From Taenia hydatigena (taxonomy: Eukaryota > Platyhelminthes > Cestoda > Cyclophyllidea > Taeniidae): DNA of 64,000 bases. A program made the translations under genes and the position numbers. The stretch spans positions 93,404-157,403 of the forward strand of contig JADWOT020001473.1 in the NCBI GenBank assembly GCA_036345935.2, given 5' to 3'. Below are positions 25,928-40,149 of this stretch, piece after piece; within the stretch, counting starts at the first letter, position 1; every line of letters starts with the position of its first letter. Under the pieces are notes generated by a model. The model did not search any database. It was not told the DNA's origin and was given only the letters and a program-made list of their open reading frames with translations.

Positions 25928-28843
25928 TTAACCCTGACTTCGCGACGTGGCGAAGTGCGCTGTCTTTTGGGCCGGGTTATCAGCCTTAGGTCCTACTTTG
26001 TGCACCGCGCATATTCCAATTGAGTTTGTCCTCCTTTGTCTTTGGGGTAGCTCCAGGATGTGGCTGATCATGCACAAGCATAACAGTAATGCTTACTTGT
26101 ACGAAATATTGCGCTCTATCGGTTACTTTGCATCCGCGCCAGCTTGTTATCGTTGATAAACTTTATTAGCGTAAGTACAGTCTATTTAGAATACGATCTT
26201 TAATTTAAGTGGTGCTTATAGGAAGTAAGGTAAATGAACTCTGTTAAATCTAATGTAGGAGAGCGTTTTATGTACTTATTCACGAACTTGGTTGGGATTA
26301 ATTGACGCGATCGATATAACGGAACTTAAATACATATTATATAATTGCTTGTGGCACACTTGCATCCGGTGGGAGCATGTGGAGAGTGGAAGTGTCTAAG
26401 GTACCTGACGGGACATACTGGCAGATGATCATGGTGCATATGGTGGTTGAGACATGGACAAGCAACATTCAAAGTACCATCACCAAGTGCACTTCCTCGA
26501 TTAATAATAAGGCGCAGAGGTTCCTTGCACAGATGCTGCTGTAATGTGTCGAATCCGAGATTAACCGCTCCTAAAAAAAAATTCAACGAGCAAAATTACA
26601 TCTATCGTTGATCAGCTTGTTCAATGCCGACTTGCAATTCTTTCGCTGATTACAACTGCGTGATGTGATGCGGATTTGGTACAATATTCCGGCGTCAACA
26701 GGTCTGCAAACAACCTTTAGTGCTTTCCTCTGAGTGTGACGATTCTCCTAAATCAAATCACCATCTTCAATTTGGGCCTTAAAAGACGATCATTACTTGT
26801 GTCAACTATGAATTATTTGTTTAGTACTCAGTGGAAAATTGAATCGAGGCGATTGACCCGTGCCTAATAAGAGCTTATACAACTGTCGAAAGTGTGTGTA
26901 GGTAGCGAGGTACAAGAATTTCACAATCATGAATGATGGTTTCTATTTTGTATTAACTTTTATTTCGGTAATGTTCTTAGCAGAATTGTCAATTTAAGGG
27001 TTGCCTCTAATAAAAAAAAAATGAACGTTAGTCAAAACTTATGATATATATTTCCTTGATCTAGCCAGGACTGCATCAAGCAATTAATTTGGAAAAGAAG
27101 CATGGGTCTCTTACAAATCGTTGCTTGCAATTGTTAGATGAATTGCCCATATCTGAGTTCTAAGACCAGTAAACTAGGCTACTCCCACAAACATGCCTAT
27201 GCCACAATTCTTATGCAGCTTTCGCTTGGTAAATCACGAAGGGCGGATAAGTGCAAAGCTTGCCTTATCTGCTTTAGCGACTCTAATCACTTTATCGTCT
27301 TGGCTAAGCCTATTCATTCTATTGCCTTTCGATTGATACACTTCTCGAAGACTACCACCTTTCGGTGGCTGCCCTAAGGGCATTCGGCGATAATTCCCAG
27401 TGTCTCTAATTCATCGTCACCTCGATTGTATCCCTCTTTTCCACTGCGAACCCAATGGTTGTTAACTTTTACTGGTACGGCAGATGCCTTACGAATGGTG
27501 AAGGACTAAATTGAGTTCATCTGGCAGTGCATATTCTTCCCTTGCACAGTTATCATTAAACATAGACTAGTGCACACTTTAGAATAGACTAACTGCATCA
27601 TTGACGATAATGACTTGGGCCATGGAGCATTCTGCAACTTCATAATCGGCAATAGCATACCATCTTTTGCAACTCTACCCCTATTCCCCTAGCTGCATCC
27701 ACTTCAAGACATCCCAACGCTTTGTTTTACCTCAATTTTCCAACGATTTTACGAAACTTCATCCTTGTGTGTAACGGTGATCAGGAGAAAGCAAAAGAAT
27801 CAGCGATTGTTGCATTTTTGTTCAGTGTCAAGCACATGCCTACGTGCAGAGCACATAGCTAAGTCTACACCCGGGGGTGGTAAGTTGAGACATTTCATTA
27901 AAGAACTCTAGAAAGCAAACAAATAACTTTTGGTTATCGCACCCAAAAATCCGTTTGCATATTTCACTGAAATACCCAATGAGACACCAGGTCACTGTAA
28001 CAACCGCTCATTGCAGTATAAGTGTGATTGCCGAAGGTATACTTACGGACATGATCCGAACTCATATGATCTAACATCGCTGCGATCGACGAGTGTCCTG
28101 CAAAACATTCTGTGCAGTAAAAGCCTATTTCTGAATCCGCCATTCTTCCGGCTGCAGCATTGTAAAATGAAGTACAAATTTGGGAGGAGGTGTGTAGAAG
28201 ACCAAAGATTCGGCCAAGGAGCAGCATAGAGAGAGGGACTCAATCAAGGGTTAATAGCCGCTCACTCACAAATATGCAACCCGATGAAATGCCTGAGCAG
28301 CCAGGAGAAGTTTGCGAATCAAACGAAGCACACACAGCATGCATTGCGATTCCAGACTATTTTAAGTTTCCAAAGAAGGCATTTTGACAAATAAGAAGAC
28401 GCATGGCAAAAATAATAGAGAAACTTGGTGATTTCCTTTACCCCTCTGATGCCACAAGAGCTCCTGGTGAGATCTGTGAGACCTTTGGCAAATCGGACAA
28501 TGCAATTCCACTGCTACTAAAATGCAACATTCATACGCGAAATAGGGCCCTAGCACTGTGGTGCGTTCCAAAGGATTTGATTGCCCATTTTGCATCTTAC
28601 TGTTATTTAGATTAAATAAGAGTTGTTTCGCTAACTGCACTTTATTTATTAATAGTCTGATATGGAATCAATAGGAATAAATACAACCGCTTGTGCAACA
28701 ATAGTCTCGTGTACACGCTCATACGCACAGAAATGCATGCTCATATTGTATCTACAAATGAAAGGCGCCTACCATGATGCGCGCGAATTAAGTGTGCGAG
28801 GCCCGAGATAACGTTTCTGAACGATGCAGAGAAAGCTGTACAT
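25928..28843 (-). CDS. C2H2 zinc-finger protein, at least five 3' exons
   Basis: Partial gene, 5' end not established. Exons, 5' to 3': 28843-28773, 28516-28442 (or start 28510), 28151-28047, 26570-26405, 26063-25928 (TAA). The first three internal junctions are all phase 1 and the last is phase 2, and every junction matches. Exon 1 encodes a finger with normal H-x4-H spacing whose second Cys is Phe (CTAF). Exon 2 has CPIC then 12 residues to His, with no clear second zinc His. Exon 3 has a perfect finger, CTEC-x12-H-x4-H, followed by the strong donor GTAAGT. Exon 4 has good splice sites (TTTTTTTAG acceptor, CAG/GTACC donor) and a Cys/His-rich end (CPCLNHHMHHDHLPVCPVR). Exon 5 is basic at first and then ends. 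Likely nuclear and nucleic-acid binding, by family. Family member unknown; the last exon is the least certain. Confidence 0.55.
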
Positions 28844-30427
28844 CTAAAGACAACCATTTTAAGGATAAAAATAGCGAGTTGCTCAGAGTCTTGTAAAAGA
28901 GCTTGTGGTAAATTCAACGAGTGAGTAAAAGGACCTCCAGGATCTGTGCTCAACACCGCATGTGATTAAAATGCGGAGGGGTAGTCGCCGACGTGTGTTT
29001 GGCCACAAATTTGCCCACTGTAGACATATAGTTAAGTTCGCCTCGCTTCAAATGCCTGGTACTTCGTGATGTGCTTTAAATTGCCCGTCAAGAAGGGCAG
29101 TTTAATGCATTGGGGATTTTAAAGATCTATATTCACCATGCTTGACCCAATTCTATCACTTATTAGCAGTAATGTTTAAGTAATCATTTTTGGTCTACAA
29201 AGCATGGGGATGAAACAAAGGTTGTGGGCTGCCATTGAAGTAATCCGAACTTCATGGCTATTGCTTAGATTTACGAAGGATGTCTTTGCTCTACACTCGT
29301 CATTTCCGCCCGGAATTATGTTTGCCTAAAATAGACAAGGCATGTTCCACGCAGATTTCAAGTCCTTGACTGATTGTCACTCCCCACTTTCCGACTTACA
29401 CATAACACTCTAGTCGTTCAGAATATGCGATTTGCCTGGTAAGTCCTGCTAATTGGTGATCAAAGGTGCGTTCAGACATTTAATTAATTGCACTGAATGC
29501 ATAAGTTGCTTGCACAGAAGACTTTTACCACAAAATTAATTGCCATACTTCACTGTTAGGGATGCTTTTGGGTAAGGAATATGCTCTCGTAAAGAAGGAG
29601 ACCTGCTTATTCTTCCCTACTAACTGGTGAGAATTCCAAAAATCGAGGCTGCAAGAATCAATGGAATTACGGTAATTGCATACAGCCCTTTCTGCCTGAC
29701 TCGACAACAGCACGAAAAGGGTTTTCGAACCATACAGAAAATGGCACTGCGTCTTCTAAACTACAATTCTCATTCTGTTTGAATTCAGCATGAACTGCAG
29801 CAGGGAGCTGAAGAGGTCATGATGGCCTGAAAATTGAGTCTGCTTTTCACTCAGAACTGGCGAAGTGGGATGAAAGTGGAGCAGCGACGAGCGGTTAAAC
29901 GCAACATGACATCTGGTGTCATGTAGAAGGCGGATTTAAATGCCAAAACTCGGTGGAGTGACCAAGAATGATGCGATTGGAGGCGTTCTTGTACGAGATG
30001 TAGCTATCATGCTCCCACTGGCCTTATGAAAAATAGATATGCTCTGTCCCTCTGCATTAGACAATTGACCTGAGTAAGCACCTTTACTAAGGAAGGACCA
30101 AGTTCTGACCCTATCTTAGTTGTTAGCTAAATTCGTTAGTCTCCTCAACGCAGCGTAGAGCAATCTGACAATAATGGACTTTATATTCATCTCATAACAT
30201 GAATCGCTTACTTTGATTTTATGGATTAAATCACATCTCACAATTCTAGACACTCTAATAGCTCTGAAAGTCATTTAAGGCTGCCTCTTGGCCTCTTTAA
30301 AAACCCGATGACTCCTTGTCAAGTGTTCTGAAGCACAACATTAATCTGTTCTTGTCATCGAGCATGGCAAATGGACCATTTGTTAGCAGTAGAAAATCAT
30401 TCAAGCCTTTTAACCTCCGATTCTCAC

Positions 30428-30525
30428 TCATCCTTGGGCGAAGTTCTGCGATTTGCTGCATGAGAACCGCAAGGCAGCCGCTGTGATGCAGTTTTACTCG
30501 GTGTGATTTGATGTGAACTACTCTT
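30428..30525 (-). CDS. Candidate upstream exon of the zinc-finger gene (Ser/Thr-rich)
   Basis: A 98-nt open segment bounded by a TAG acceptor and a GTGAGA donor. It reads as a Ser/Thr/Lys/Arg-rich stretch beginning KSSSHQITPSKT. It ends in phase 2, which is what the first finger exon at 28843 needs. Such linkers are common in zinc-finger transcription factors. Support is only the splice-site and phase match; another frame across the same bases is also open, so this could be a chance ORF. Confidence 0.3.
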
Positions 30526-33500
30526 CTATGCATGCGTGCAGCCTCTTAATTCCACTTACTTTTGTGTGACATACCTAAAAGTGCATTATATTAAATAGTA
30601 AGCAGAGATTATTGCGGCAAAGATGTGGCTGAAAAGGATGTGTCCTGACTTCATAATTTGCTCCTCATCCTTTGATCTGACCTGGCCAAGGCTCATGTAT
30701 AATTTCGTAAATTAATATTTAGAACACTTGAATGCATGAAATACTTCGTGAGCATTTGAGTGGTATTTACCATCCTTAGGCCTAAATCCTTCACTGCCAA
30801 CTGTGAAGAAGCTTCTTGTTCTCGTCATTCAGCCTCAAAATGGTGCGCTACGCAAATTACTTGAGACTTTCAGCCACTATACCGGCTTCCTTAACGCCGA
30901 ATATGCTCCAATTCGCATCAATAAATGTCAAGAACCGCCGTTTATTGTCTTAGATAATGACTACTTCGTCAAATCTCTGCAACGATAGTCGTATTTATTT
31001 AACCATCTACTTTGCGGTAACTTTGCATACCGAGACATGCAGTTTAATCCTACTGCCATTTGCACACCTTCTTTCGAAGTTTACTAACAGCATTGAGCAC
31101 TGATGCCTACCTGAGGAGTGTTGATGCGTTGGCAGTCAACAACAATTTTTTCATGCAGTAAAGTTTTTGAACCTTTGGTTTGAATTAACGTCTCTTTACT
31201 TGACGCGCAAGAAAGCTAAAGCCATACCAAGGAGACAATAATAAGTCCAAGATCATGGCCATTTAGCGTAACACCAATGGCTGAAAGCAGTGATCACTAG
31301 GAAGACCAGTCCTTCATTTAATGAACGCTAGTGTGTAGATAGCTGACTGATTGAACACACGCACTGCAACCCACTTCTTGATTTCTCTGGGGATGATTTT
31401 TACAGGGTTCATTCTCAACCTAACAAACAATTGCTACATGCTGTTAATAAGTCATTCTCTGCCTCTAGTACGCTCTGCTATGGCTTTGGAACCTAATGGC
31501 GTCCTACGTACTTAGATTCGTCGCTCCTAAGGTTGGGACTGGATTTACTACAAAAGATAAAACACACCATTTGGTGCCTCTGCAAAACTAGTAAGAGTAA
31601 GATATCATTCAAAGTTGCATATACTTAGTTAGAGATGTGCAAACTGTAATAGGGCAGTAACTCACATTGCTTTAAATAAGATAGTCCTACATGTTCCAAA
31701 TTGTGTACATAGGAATAATTTTAATGCAAGTAGCAGACCGACCACGATGGCAGCAGTCTTCGATTTAAGAAAATGGGAAGGGAAATCATGAAAATAATGT
31801 CAACTGCATACAGATAAACATTGAGCTGCACACAAGAGGGAAATCCCTGTCTAATCTAGATTCTTGGGTTGAAACAAAAAAATTATAGATTAATTTTCTT
31901 AACGGAAATAGTGATGGCTTGCACGCATACACAGACACAGGGAAGCATTTTATGTGGTTGGTGCAACACAGTGGTGCGCGGTGTGTGGGAATACGTCTAC
32001 ATATAGAAGGTATCTGCCTTCCACTTGTGATCAAAATACATATCATTCAACAATGTCTACGTAGTTCCTTCTGCAGCGCATGCGCGTCTGTTGCACAGAC
32101 CCTCTTCCCATTTCTTCATTGTCGCATTATCCCGACTAGACAGACAATATACTGGATTATTTTCAAGGTAAGCAGTTATTAAGCAGCATTTATGCTTGCC
32201 GTAGGTAAACTAAGTAATGAATTGCGGTCCAAAGCATAAACTTTAATTAAATTATGGAACATAGACATATCTGCTTGGCTATTCACCGTATTGAAATTAT
32301 CTGTAACAGTTGCATGCAAGGTGACGACTCAAAACAGATTGCCAATTGACTGAGATCTAATAACGATTGTAGTTCTTATCTATTACTGTACGTTGCAAGA
32401 ATTAGTAAAAAATGTCGTGAATAGAAGCCGATGCATTCTGCTAGTGGTTTTAGAGCTTACTTAGTCGAAAATCTTTATGTATTTTCCCATCGGCACGCAT
32501 GTTTACACGCGGTCTTAAGCACAATTCATTTTAAGTCAATATGTGTGAATCGCTTTTAATCTAAGCTCTCAGTGCTCCATTGCGATTATTTTCAGTGGTC
32601 TTGTATACACATCATTATTTAGGTACAGAACAGCAAGAAAGATAATCGTTAATTCAGCTGATGCTATTACAGAACAAAGGAGTACTAAGTGTAGCTAAAT
32701 CAGCATGGCCCAACTGCGAGATGAAATCCCTGATGTATTGAAAATTTAATATTTTCGGTGTTAAATGATTTTAGCTATCACAAATTTTTGTGTCTGCTAC
32801 TATCGATTTACATCTACTGCAGCACTTCAACTAATGTAAACTACAGCCGAGAAGGGATGGTAGTTCTTCCAAACAACATCCAAATTGGTTTGTTCGTTCT
32901 TCTGCAAAGGTTTTACCTGTACTTTCCGAGAAGCTTGAAAACAAGTTTTACAAATGTGTAGGATATTGGTCTACTTTCAACGTGACCGCTTGTTGCAACA
33001 TCGTTAAAGGCTCTGTGCACTAGGATGTAGCATTTCAAATGTTGCCGATTTTCGGATAATTAAAGGATCGAAGGCTGCATCCAATTTAGGCATGTCTCAA
33101 TGTATGACTTGCTCGCACAAATCCAAAGGGGTAAATGTTGTAAGCCCTGTTATTAGGAACAAAGAATAACACCCTTGGGAAAATGTTCAAGAGGCCTTGA
33201 ATATAACTAGCACGCAATGCAGCCAAAAAGAGAATCAAAGCATTTGCGCTTATAGTCGCACTTGTAGGATTTCTCATTGCATTGCCACGCAGTGGGTGCC
33301 ATGAAGCCCAATCTCTGCACACTCGATAGTGAGGTAAATTACACGCAAGCGAGAAAGTATTTGACCCTAATGGGCTGATTTCGTTTAACGAAATTCCTAC
33401 CCGAAAATAACCGAAGTGGGTTTAGTGGTTCAGTACAGCTCAATGCCAGCCCATACTCTGCTGTCTGTACATCGGCACAGGTAGTCACCATTCACAAAAA

Positions 33501-36500
33501 TGCTTGCCTGAATTCTCACCAGCTATAGCGTTTAGGCTTGGTCAGCCACTTACGATTTTGCAGACTATGCATCCTTAGATATCAGCGGGCACGAGTTTCG
33601 GGCCAAAAAACAACAATCACGTGGGTTACGCGAAAGGGTTAGAGAAAAGGCGACTAGCATATAAGGTAGCAATATTGAGCACGTCAGTTCCAAAGAATTT
33701 AGAGATAGCCAAAGAAATAAAGTGGGGAAGTTGGCCATGTTCGTATCCGTGAAAGAGAGCACCGTAGTGTGAGGTTGCGAAGGGTTCCCAATGTGCGCAG
33801 AAGTGGGGATTGTATTCTGTGGAAAAGCTGCAATGTTGGTCGCCGTGTGCGCAGCCGTGGAGGTGGTCGTAGCAATGGTGGTAGACGGCGAACATGACCA
33901 AGGTTGTGCTTATACTGGAGCTAGTCGTTGGTGCATATGCCCTTCTCTATACCTCTATCCCTTCAAACACACTACGAGTGCTATTATTCCTGACTATCGT
34001 TCGCAATCACTTAATAAATAATTAGACACCTATACTTCAACTTCCGCAATCTTTTCTTTGAGTTTTTCTTTTTGAGTGTACGAGATGTATTAGCAAGTTG
34101 ATAGTCCTCTAAGAGCTTCCAACTAAATGCCCCATAAAATGAGTGGGTGAATATACGGCCACACGCATCACTGTCTTTTTCTTATTTGAAGCAATAAGTA
34201 CAACCTTGATTAACATCATTTTTTAAGGAAAGCGAAAAATCCACGCATAAAAATACTGTACTTTTAACAGAGGGTAGCTTTGGGGTTTGAAGGCAGTTAA
34301 ATCAATATGTTCTCAGTTCGTCAATTTAGTGGTTTGTATGTGAAATGACGCTACGCGCTGCTAGAAATCGCAAGAAAGGCAGTTGGAATTGAGCAAAACC
34401 GAACAAGTTGCTGAAATCGATGTAGCACCAAGTTTGCTAGATGGATCTGAACCCATGATTGTCCACTTCATTCCGAAGATGGCTTCCGCTAACCCCTTTC
34501 TCCAACCCATTGCGATCCTGTATGTGAATGTGGCGCGATTTTTGGGTATGCAGGACACCTGACTATGTGGTTTTATGTTTTCATCAATTTTTAGTGTTGT
34601 GCTACCTAGCAATGACTACTTTAACCTGTCTAAGGGATTAATTTACAAATGCCTGCCACCACAAACTTGACAGTGCCATTGCTTTGGCTATCACTTTGCT
34701 GAAGAAGTGGAACAGTGACCTGCCTCCTCTTCTTCTTTGTCTTTTGTGTTCTCAAAAACCTCACCCTCTTTGCCCTCTTGTTTGTGCTCAATTTGCGATG
34801 ATTGTAGGTTTTAGTCAAAATGTAGAAGTTGCATTCTTTATCTGCCACGCAAGAACTTTTGTAACAATAGCTGACATCGCACAAAATGATGTTTTCTAGA
34901 TTGAATTCTTTTGCAAGGATAAATGCCAAGGTATAAAGCAATGCTCACCACAGCGTCCAAGTGATTCTAATTTTTCATTTCAATTTGGACGAACTTAGAG
35001 TAATGTACGGGTGATTTAACTAAACTAAATTGTCCATCGATATTGGCATTGGATTGAGGATTATAAGCCTGCTTCGTTGCGAAAACCGCTGTTTCGCTAT
35101 TGATAATGGCTTAAAGTTGGCGAGGATGCTTATTTAGTTAATTCTTCCTTTCCTTTCCGACTTTGCAATTTCCGCCTCAACCGATAGTTTTTCCGTGATG
35201 TTCCATGAAATGTAATAAGGTGAAGCAGAACTTAGGGCAACCTCCCCTTTTCTTGTTTAAGTGAAATTGAGATCGGATCCGATTAGCATTCACTAAATGA
35301 TGAGGGGCAGAATCGAATGCATCCCAATGCCAAGTCATGACTTAAGGAAATCCTGTTCCTCTCGACAATAGGCACGGCATCACCGTAGGCCCAGCAGCAC
35401 TTTTTACTGGTCGAGTTTTACACTGGTTGATGGGGAAGAATTCAATCTCGGCCGCTGCAGCCACATTACTATATACTATCATATCCGCACTCCGATTCAT
35501 TTTAGCGGTTAGCGCCTTCCTTTTCCATAATCTTCCTCTTTTGATTTTGAAGCACATTCTTAAATTGAGGCCAGAAGAAAGGGTGAAGGCCAAGTAGTAC
35601 TAACGCAAGTGAATGCTTGGCTCATGGTGAGTCCCATGTCTATGTAATGAGGTAACAGCGACCTCGCATTGTCATAGACAGATGTGAGCATTTGCTAAGG
35701 CGTACATTTTGGTAGATAAAATGCTGTCTTTTTGAGTGGCAAGCAATACTTAACGCGCGCTCTTATTGTGGCCCTATTTTTGCAATGCTCGAGTTAAAGA
35801 AACAGAATGCGACACAGTGGCTGGTATTCCTACGAAATTTTGCTTTAAAAATCGTCAGTTGCCCCACGAAATGAGTTGATATTCCAATTTAATCTAACTG
35901 AGCATATGAACTGTTGACAAATAAAAACGGTTCATGCATGAGTCACTCCTTATTAAAGAATAAAGAACAATCCTGGACAAAAACCAGTGGAGATGTCATT
36001 TCCTTTGGCATGAGAAATTTTGGTCGACTAATAACTACTGCACTATTGGGTTGCAGAGCATTCCAGTTCGCAGCGGTTCGGCGTCCGGTTTGTGTTGGGC
36101 ATATCGGAACGCCATTGTCAACAAGTGAAAAATAAGGGAAGGAAGATAGGCCAAAATAGATTTTGCTGTAGCTATTCTGATTTACTAGTCCAGTCCTTGC
36201 TTCTGTATACTCATTTTTGGCTCCTGGCTTGGCGTACTGGTATGTAAACCCATTAATACTTCAAATTCGTCAGCTGCGATGCCAAATAGCCAACAGTGTG
36301 AGGCAGTGCAGGACTGCCTGCAACCTCTATCCAGCTATCTCATATCCATCCCGTCTTTATCCCACCTTTGTAATCTGGCAGCTGATGAGAAAATGGGATT
36401 CAACTGTAGAAATAAAGCCGATACTGAAGAGAGCTATCAATGTGCCTGGTAAAAGAAGAAGCAATACCTAGTTTGGTTGACTAATTCCTACCTATCGGAG

Positions 36501-39500
36501 GAATTTCAGCCCTTTTTATTAGCATTGATTCCGCCATTTTAAAGGATATCAGCCATGCATTGTCGTTTCCTATTGTTGGTGTTTAACTCGGCTGCTAATC
36601 TTAGCTCGACCTGAGGAATGCACAACATCAAATGCCATCCTCACTCGATTCTGACAGACTGTGCTAACCGGCTTTTGCTAAGGTGTGGAAAAGCTTAAAT
36701 CTAAAGGTCACCATTCCTACTTAGTTCTTCATCAGACACTTGCAATTTTAAATAATTTCTTTAATGACAAAAGAAATGTATAGCCTGATATCTCAAGAAT
36801 CGCTAAGCTGTTTATAAGCTAAGGTCATTAATTGACATCTTCTTTACTGAAGTCGATTAGCCCTGCTATTCTGCCCAACTAGCATAGTTCAGAGACAGAG
36901 ATAATGCCTGTTTCCTCTTTTTAGCTTAGGACGTGATAAGTCTTCATATTGTAAGGCTTTTTTTTTGATACATCCCTACTACCTTGGCTATTATATGATT
37001 AATGGAGTATCACAGACACCCACGCAAGGGCTCAAAGTTGCAACTCCAGCAATCTTCCCTTGTAATTTTTGTTGGCTTTGTATTCCTTTCGTGCAAGCCG
37101 AAAGGTTTGATGATTGGTAAGAAATTGCATGCCTAAAGCTTCAACAGACTTACGAGGAAGTGCGACTGGCAGTGTAAAAACAGGCAGAATATGAAAAGGC
37201 ATTTAGAAATACACAAGTAAATAAAGAAGGAAAAAGCACTTATTGGACGCAGAAGCATTCATAACTCAATGTTTATTATTAAAGGAAGGAAGAGATTGGT
37301 AAAATAAAGGGACACATCTAAGTATAGTAAGGTTTCTCTGCTCAGCAGCAGAGGTTGCACAGTTTAAATTGGTCAATGGCATAGAGAGAGGCAGATGATA
37401 AAGAAATGTAGAGCTTTATTTATTCGTGGTCAAATGTCCCTTGTTAGCTGCCTGAATTAAGTGGTTACTCCTCTTCCCTCGGCTACCGAGGTAATGAATG
37501 GTAGTATCAGGATAGAAGTGCATCTTGCCAGACCTATACTAGGCATTGAATAAAATCTTGCGAGGTCTACACGAGATCTTCTCCTCTTCAACTCTCCTTC
37601 CGGGTGCAAGTCTTCTTAGATTTCATTTCGGCTTCCTCTACTTCTTTTTTATCTAAATATTATTTGTGTTAAAAACAAATGTAAGCATCTTACAGCGAAT
37701 GCGGAAAAGTAACTTGCCAAATCCCTTCGCCACGAATAGCGCTAAGGAGACTAGAAAAAAACCGCAGGAAAACAAGCAAGAGCCTTCAAATCGACCACTG
37801 ACTGGAGTAAGTGAACTCAAATCGCTGTATGTGTTGACTGATACATAACTCGAAAATCAGTTGATTTTGGCTTGCGGCGGATTTCACATGCAAACTAAGA
37901 AAGTACTTTACCGCTTTTAATTACAAATGGTGGAACAAAGAACGAGAGACAACGTTTATAATTGGGTCGTGTTTCATGTTTTGCGCTTTATTAAAATGAC
38001 TTCGGTAATGTGGAGACAGTAACATTGGCGCTTTTGCAAAATCTTCGTTGATTACTGGCAAATTCTCTTGAAGTATGATGAGAGCAAGTGCATCATTTCG
38101 CATAAGGGAATTAAAAACAGCGGCATCTTGCGGTGATAATAAAATAAACCTTCCAGTACCAAAAACCGACTTTTGCTCGTGATGCATGCCAAAATATTTT
38201 TATTGGAAGACCTCGTGCACTATTCTTAGGTTTAGTTGAAGTTTGAATGCCACTTAAGTAGAAAATGCAGTTTCGAGACCCACTGGCAACTGACAGCAGA
38301 GATGGCTGGTTCCATCTTTTCTATGAGCTTAAAGCCCGTGTTGCGAGAGCATTTAATTCCCTTTCTGTATCTATTCATATGTGTTTGCATATATCAATAA
38401 GAGGTTTGTCTAAACGGCACACAAACCTAGTGACACAAATGGGGCACTTAAGGGGTAGAACTTGAAATGACCGTCAAATGTGATGCCTTTATTATTGATT
38501 GCGCCCGGCACACAAAGCTGCAGTAAAAAGTCAGAAGCAAAAACCGTTCTTTTTAAGCAGGTAAGACCAAGCACTGCCAGCACAAAGGACTAGCTTCGCG
38601 TGGTGTACAATGGTTTATCATACTCCTCATTAATTCAATGCCCTAATAACGCATGCCGTTAGAGCTACTTGATTAGCTTCAACGCAATCAACACTTCTCT
38701 GCAGCAGCTTTACTAATTAAAGATTAGCCATGCAGTTGTGCCCATCAGAATGCGCTTGTGACAGTTCTTTACAGAAGCTCGATGTTGCAGTCAACGCTTG
38801 GACAGTTGACAGAGAATGGCGGGAGTCGGTGATAACATCGAGATTTGGCACAAAATCAAGTTGAATTTAAAAGGTCTGTGTAAAATAAAATTTATGCATG
38901 AATGAAGAAAATAACAATTTCAAGGTTCTGCCATGTAGAGGTGTACAAGGTCCTTCATGGGTCATGAAAAGCACCAGGAGGTCAAGAAGACAGGCAGCTA
39001 TTGCATTAAACACTGGAGCCATACGCCAAATAGAATGGGTTAGACTTTCCAATGCAGGGTGGCAACTACATATCTATGTCCACTTAAATTGCGTTTGTGG
39101 TGGCAGACATAGCAGTCTCGGAAATTGAGTCAGATGTAGATGGCACATCTATTTTACCATATCCACGAAGGGCAAAATATTAATACCTAAGTATTCGTTG
39201 TGGGGGATTGGATCTGCTATCTACCATGCATGTGGAGCAGGAGAGGTTCGGATATGGCATATTTTCTGCTTGTGTCTCTAAATTTTGTCAGTAGGATACC
39301 CACATCGCTGCAAACCATTTTAGAATGAACTTTCTTATGGTCAATTAATTGTGCGCTTATCAAATAGCCCAGCTAGAGCAAATTATTAAAGGCCGCAGCC
39401 GCTTTTGGTGTGGTGGAGCCATGATCGGTTTTGTCAGAAAATTCCATCTATTACTGATAGATTTGACTTTTTGTGGAGCTTTGACGACCCACAAAATTCA

Positions 39501-39855
39501 AAAACGATTTCACGATCCACTCCTTTCCTAAGTTGGGGTCAAAGATGGTGTCACGAGCAAATTTTCTAATTTAAGAGAAATTGGCTAATCGATCGATTCT
39601 ATCTGAATTTTCTCATTATCGTGAGCACTTAAAATTTGTTCCGCAACGTAGTCCTAACACGACTAATGACTTGTGCTAACGAATATTGATTCGAATAGTG
39701 ACCAGATGATTTCTGCTACTTAGGGCTAATGTTAAACATTTTGAGAGAATTATGAAAGCAGCCAGAATAGGGCCAACAATCAGCGGCTACTTGGCGCTGT
39801 TAATCCTAAATCCGAGCCCTGCTGCGGTCCCCCTTGGATGTTAAAATGCACTCCC

Positions 39856-40149
39856 CTAACAGATTATAGACCCCAAATAGCTGTCGATTTTTGTAGTGAA
39901 TCCCTTTACGACTGCTACTGCTCCTACCAGTAGCGGCCATGGCTGATGCCTTCCTGCGCCATGCTCCATTGGCGATATCAACCAATGCGTTCGGTGATCG
40001 CCTAAGGGAAATGTCCGACCAAAATAATCACGAAGCATTAATGAGTCACTAAAGTCGCAAATGCCTTTTAAGGTCATGCATTGAGGCAGTAGTTGTGATG
40101 AAAATGCAGTCATCTGTTCCAATGTTGCAGAACCCCAAAACATATGCAC
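39856..40149 (-). CDS. Unrecognised open segment, possible exon
   Basis: Ninety-seven open codons with varied composition (for example LMLRDYFGRTFPLGDHRTHW) and a donor-like CTG/GTAGGA within the segment. I know no family for it and found no phase-matched neighbour, so it is only a candidate. Confidence 0.2.
   Translation of the reverse strand: MHMFWGSATLEQMTAFSSQLLPQCMTLKGICDFSDSLMLRDYFGRTFPLGDHRTHWLISPMEHGAGRHQPWPLLVGAVAVVKGFTTKIDSYLGSIIC

Noticed and set aside
27380..27500. Short resemblance (GGCAGATGCCTTACGAATGG) to the repeat at 3.79 kb
   Set aside because: Only about 15 bases match and the flanks do not align.
34630..34941. Minus-strand ORF with a basic Lys/Arg stretch
   Set aside because: Another frame of the same bases gives an acidic low-complexity peptide. 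Purine-rich DNA explains both, and no splice partner was found.
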